Positions 58,688 to 59,288 of a stretch of 59,288 bases of DNA are shown here, piece after piece. A program made the translations under genes and the position numbers. Position 1 is the stretch's first letter; every line of letters begins with the position of its first letter. The notes under the pieces are model-generated. The model searched no databases and was not told the origin of the DNA. It worked only from the letters and a program-made list of their open reading frames with translations. Source of the stretch: JBMYRH01 sp049602155 (GTDB taxonomy: Bacteria > Myxococcota_A > UBA9042 > PHBI01 > JBMYRH01); NCBI GenBank assembly GCA_049602155.1, contig JBMYRH010000032.1:1-59288 (forward strand), read 5' to 3'.

Positions 58688-59288
58688 CTAGTAGTGGTAA
58701 GGCACGCCCTTGAAGTCGAAGGGGCGCTTCTCCAAGAAGGCGTCGCGCCCCTCTTGTGCTTCCGGCGTCCCGTAGGCGAGACGGGTTGCTTCGCCGGCGA
58801 AGAGCTGCTGTCCAACAAGCCCTTCGTCAGGCAGATTAAACCCGTACTTCAGCATGCGCATGGCAGTCGGGCTCTTAGCGTTGCACTCAGCGGCCCACTG
58901 GAGTGCAGTCTCCTCGAGCTCGGCGTGGGGCACGACCGCGTTGACCATCCCCATCTCGAAGGCCTCCTGCGCGCTATAATCGCGCCCAAGGAAGAAGATC
59001 TCTCTCGCGCGCTTCTGGCCCACCTGGCGCGCCAAGTAGGCTGAGCCGAAGCCGCCGTCGAAGCTCGCGACGTCCGCGTCGGTCTGCTTGAAGCAAGCGT
59101 GCTCGGCGCTCGCCAGCGTCATGTCGCACACGACGTGGAGGCTGTGACCACCACCGACCGCCCAGCCAGGGACGACCGCGATGACGACCTTGGGCATGAA
59201 GCGAATCAAGCGCTGCACCTCGAGGATATGCAGGCGCCCCATCTTCGCGGGATCCGGCATCCCGCCATCGTCGGTGTACTTGTAGCCG
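58688..59288 (-). CDS. menB: 1,4-Dihydroxy-2-naphthoyl-CoA synthase (5' end cut by window edge)
   Basis: The C-terminal 199 residues of a crotonase-family enzyme that closes the naphthoate ring in menaquinone synthesis. The frame stays open to the window end with GYKYTDDGG before the first Met, as in MenB. Signatures: HILEVQRLIRFMPKVVIAVV, the oxyanion-hole region PGWAVGGGHSLHVVCDMTLA, FKQTDADVASFDGGFGSAYL with the catalytic Asp, and the C-terminal VGQQLFAGEATRLAYGTPEA and GRDAFLEKR. The C-terminal helix tail DFKGVPYHY is typical. It is convergent with aceE (18-bp gap holding a small GGCGA/TCGCC hairpin). Presence of MenB suggests menaquinone is made by the classical pathway. Confidence 0.93.
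   Translation of the reverse strand, partial: GYKYTDDGGMPDPAKMGRLHILEVQRLIRFMPKVVIAVVPGWAVGGGHSLHVVCDMTLASAEHACFKQTDADVASFDGGFGSAYLARQVGQKRAREIFFLGRDYSAQEAFEMGMVNAVVPHAELEETALQWAAECNAKSPTAMRMLKYGFNLPDEGLVGQQLFAGEATRLAYGTPEAQEGRDAFLEKRPFDFKGVPYHY

Noticed and set aside
1..59288. tRNA, rRNA, insertion sequence, integrase or attachment site
   Set aside because: None recognised by eye on either strand; short or degraded elements could be missed without a covariance or profile search.

Overview
The window comes from a high-GC bacterium that is probably a member of the Myxococcota/Bradymonadota group (former Deltaproteobacteria). This rests on very large cysteine-rich secreted lipoproteins built from repeats of the CDDGDPCT kind, thrombospondin type-3 repeats, DUF2330 proteins ending in a MYXO-CTERM-like anchor (Cys, hydrophobic segment, Arg cluster), and an IgGFc-binding-type lipoprotein. 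Genes are tightly packed, and most same-strand neighbours overlap by 4 nt (ATGA or GTGA) or 8 nt. No rRNA, tRNA, CRISPR array, insertion sequence or phage gene was seen, so this looks like stable chromosome.

Left part (1-16663). A DoxX-type membrane protein and a 1410-aa repeat lipoprotein lead into a long minus-strand block. Its distal half is a full branched-chain amino acid operon in the order ilvD-ilvC-ilvG-ilvM-ilvE-ilvA. The last five genes are joined by four successive ATGA overlaps. Just upstream of ilvD is a 29-codon ORF with an isoleucine-dense stretch, followed by a strong GC-rich hairpin that overlaps its stop codon: a candidate ilvL leader/attenuator. Upstream on the same strand lie tyrosine-catabolism genes (fumarylacetoacetase, an unknown 131-aa protein, a hidden 39-aa ORF, 4-hydroxyphenylpyruvate dioxygenase) and an IgGFc-binding-type lipoprotein.

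Middle (16664-36510). A LysR regulator sits between two lipoprotein genes. Both lipoprotein genes carry the same 14-nt element, in the same orientation, exactly 46 nt before their start codons. A 1870-aa mosaic lipoprotein follows. Then comes a three-gene operon: a polytopic membrane protein and two paralogous proteins that join an N-terminal multi-helix membrane domain to a predicted beta-propeller. A cobalamin-type radical SAM enzyme, a methyltransferase, a secreted possible beta-barrel protein and a class I/II aminotransferase complete the section.

Right part (36600-59288). This holds a secreted transglycosylase-M23 peptidase fusion, a membrane-FGE/sulfatase-modifying fusion, an N-formylglutamate amidohydrolase-family protein, a 41-repeat cysteine-rich lipoprotein, a TSP3 lipoprotein, and a tandem triplet of DUF2330 surface proteins. 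The first two DUF2330 copies are almost identical over about 1.8 kb. Next are an amidohydrolase with a QueD/PTPS-family protein, xseA-xseB (exonuclease VII, with an unusual N-terminal module on XseA), homodimeric pyruvate dehydrogenase E1 (aceE), and the 3' part of menB cut by the window edge.

The most interesting candidates are the Ile-leader/attenuator, the shared promoter element around the LysR gene, the tandem membrane-propeller pair, the DUF2330 duplication, the XseA fusion and the hidden 39-aa ORF. All functions are inferred from sequence reading only; no database search was run.
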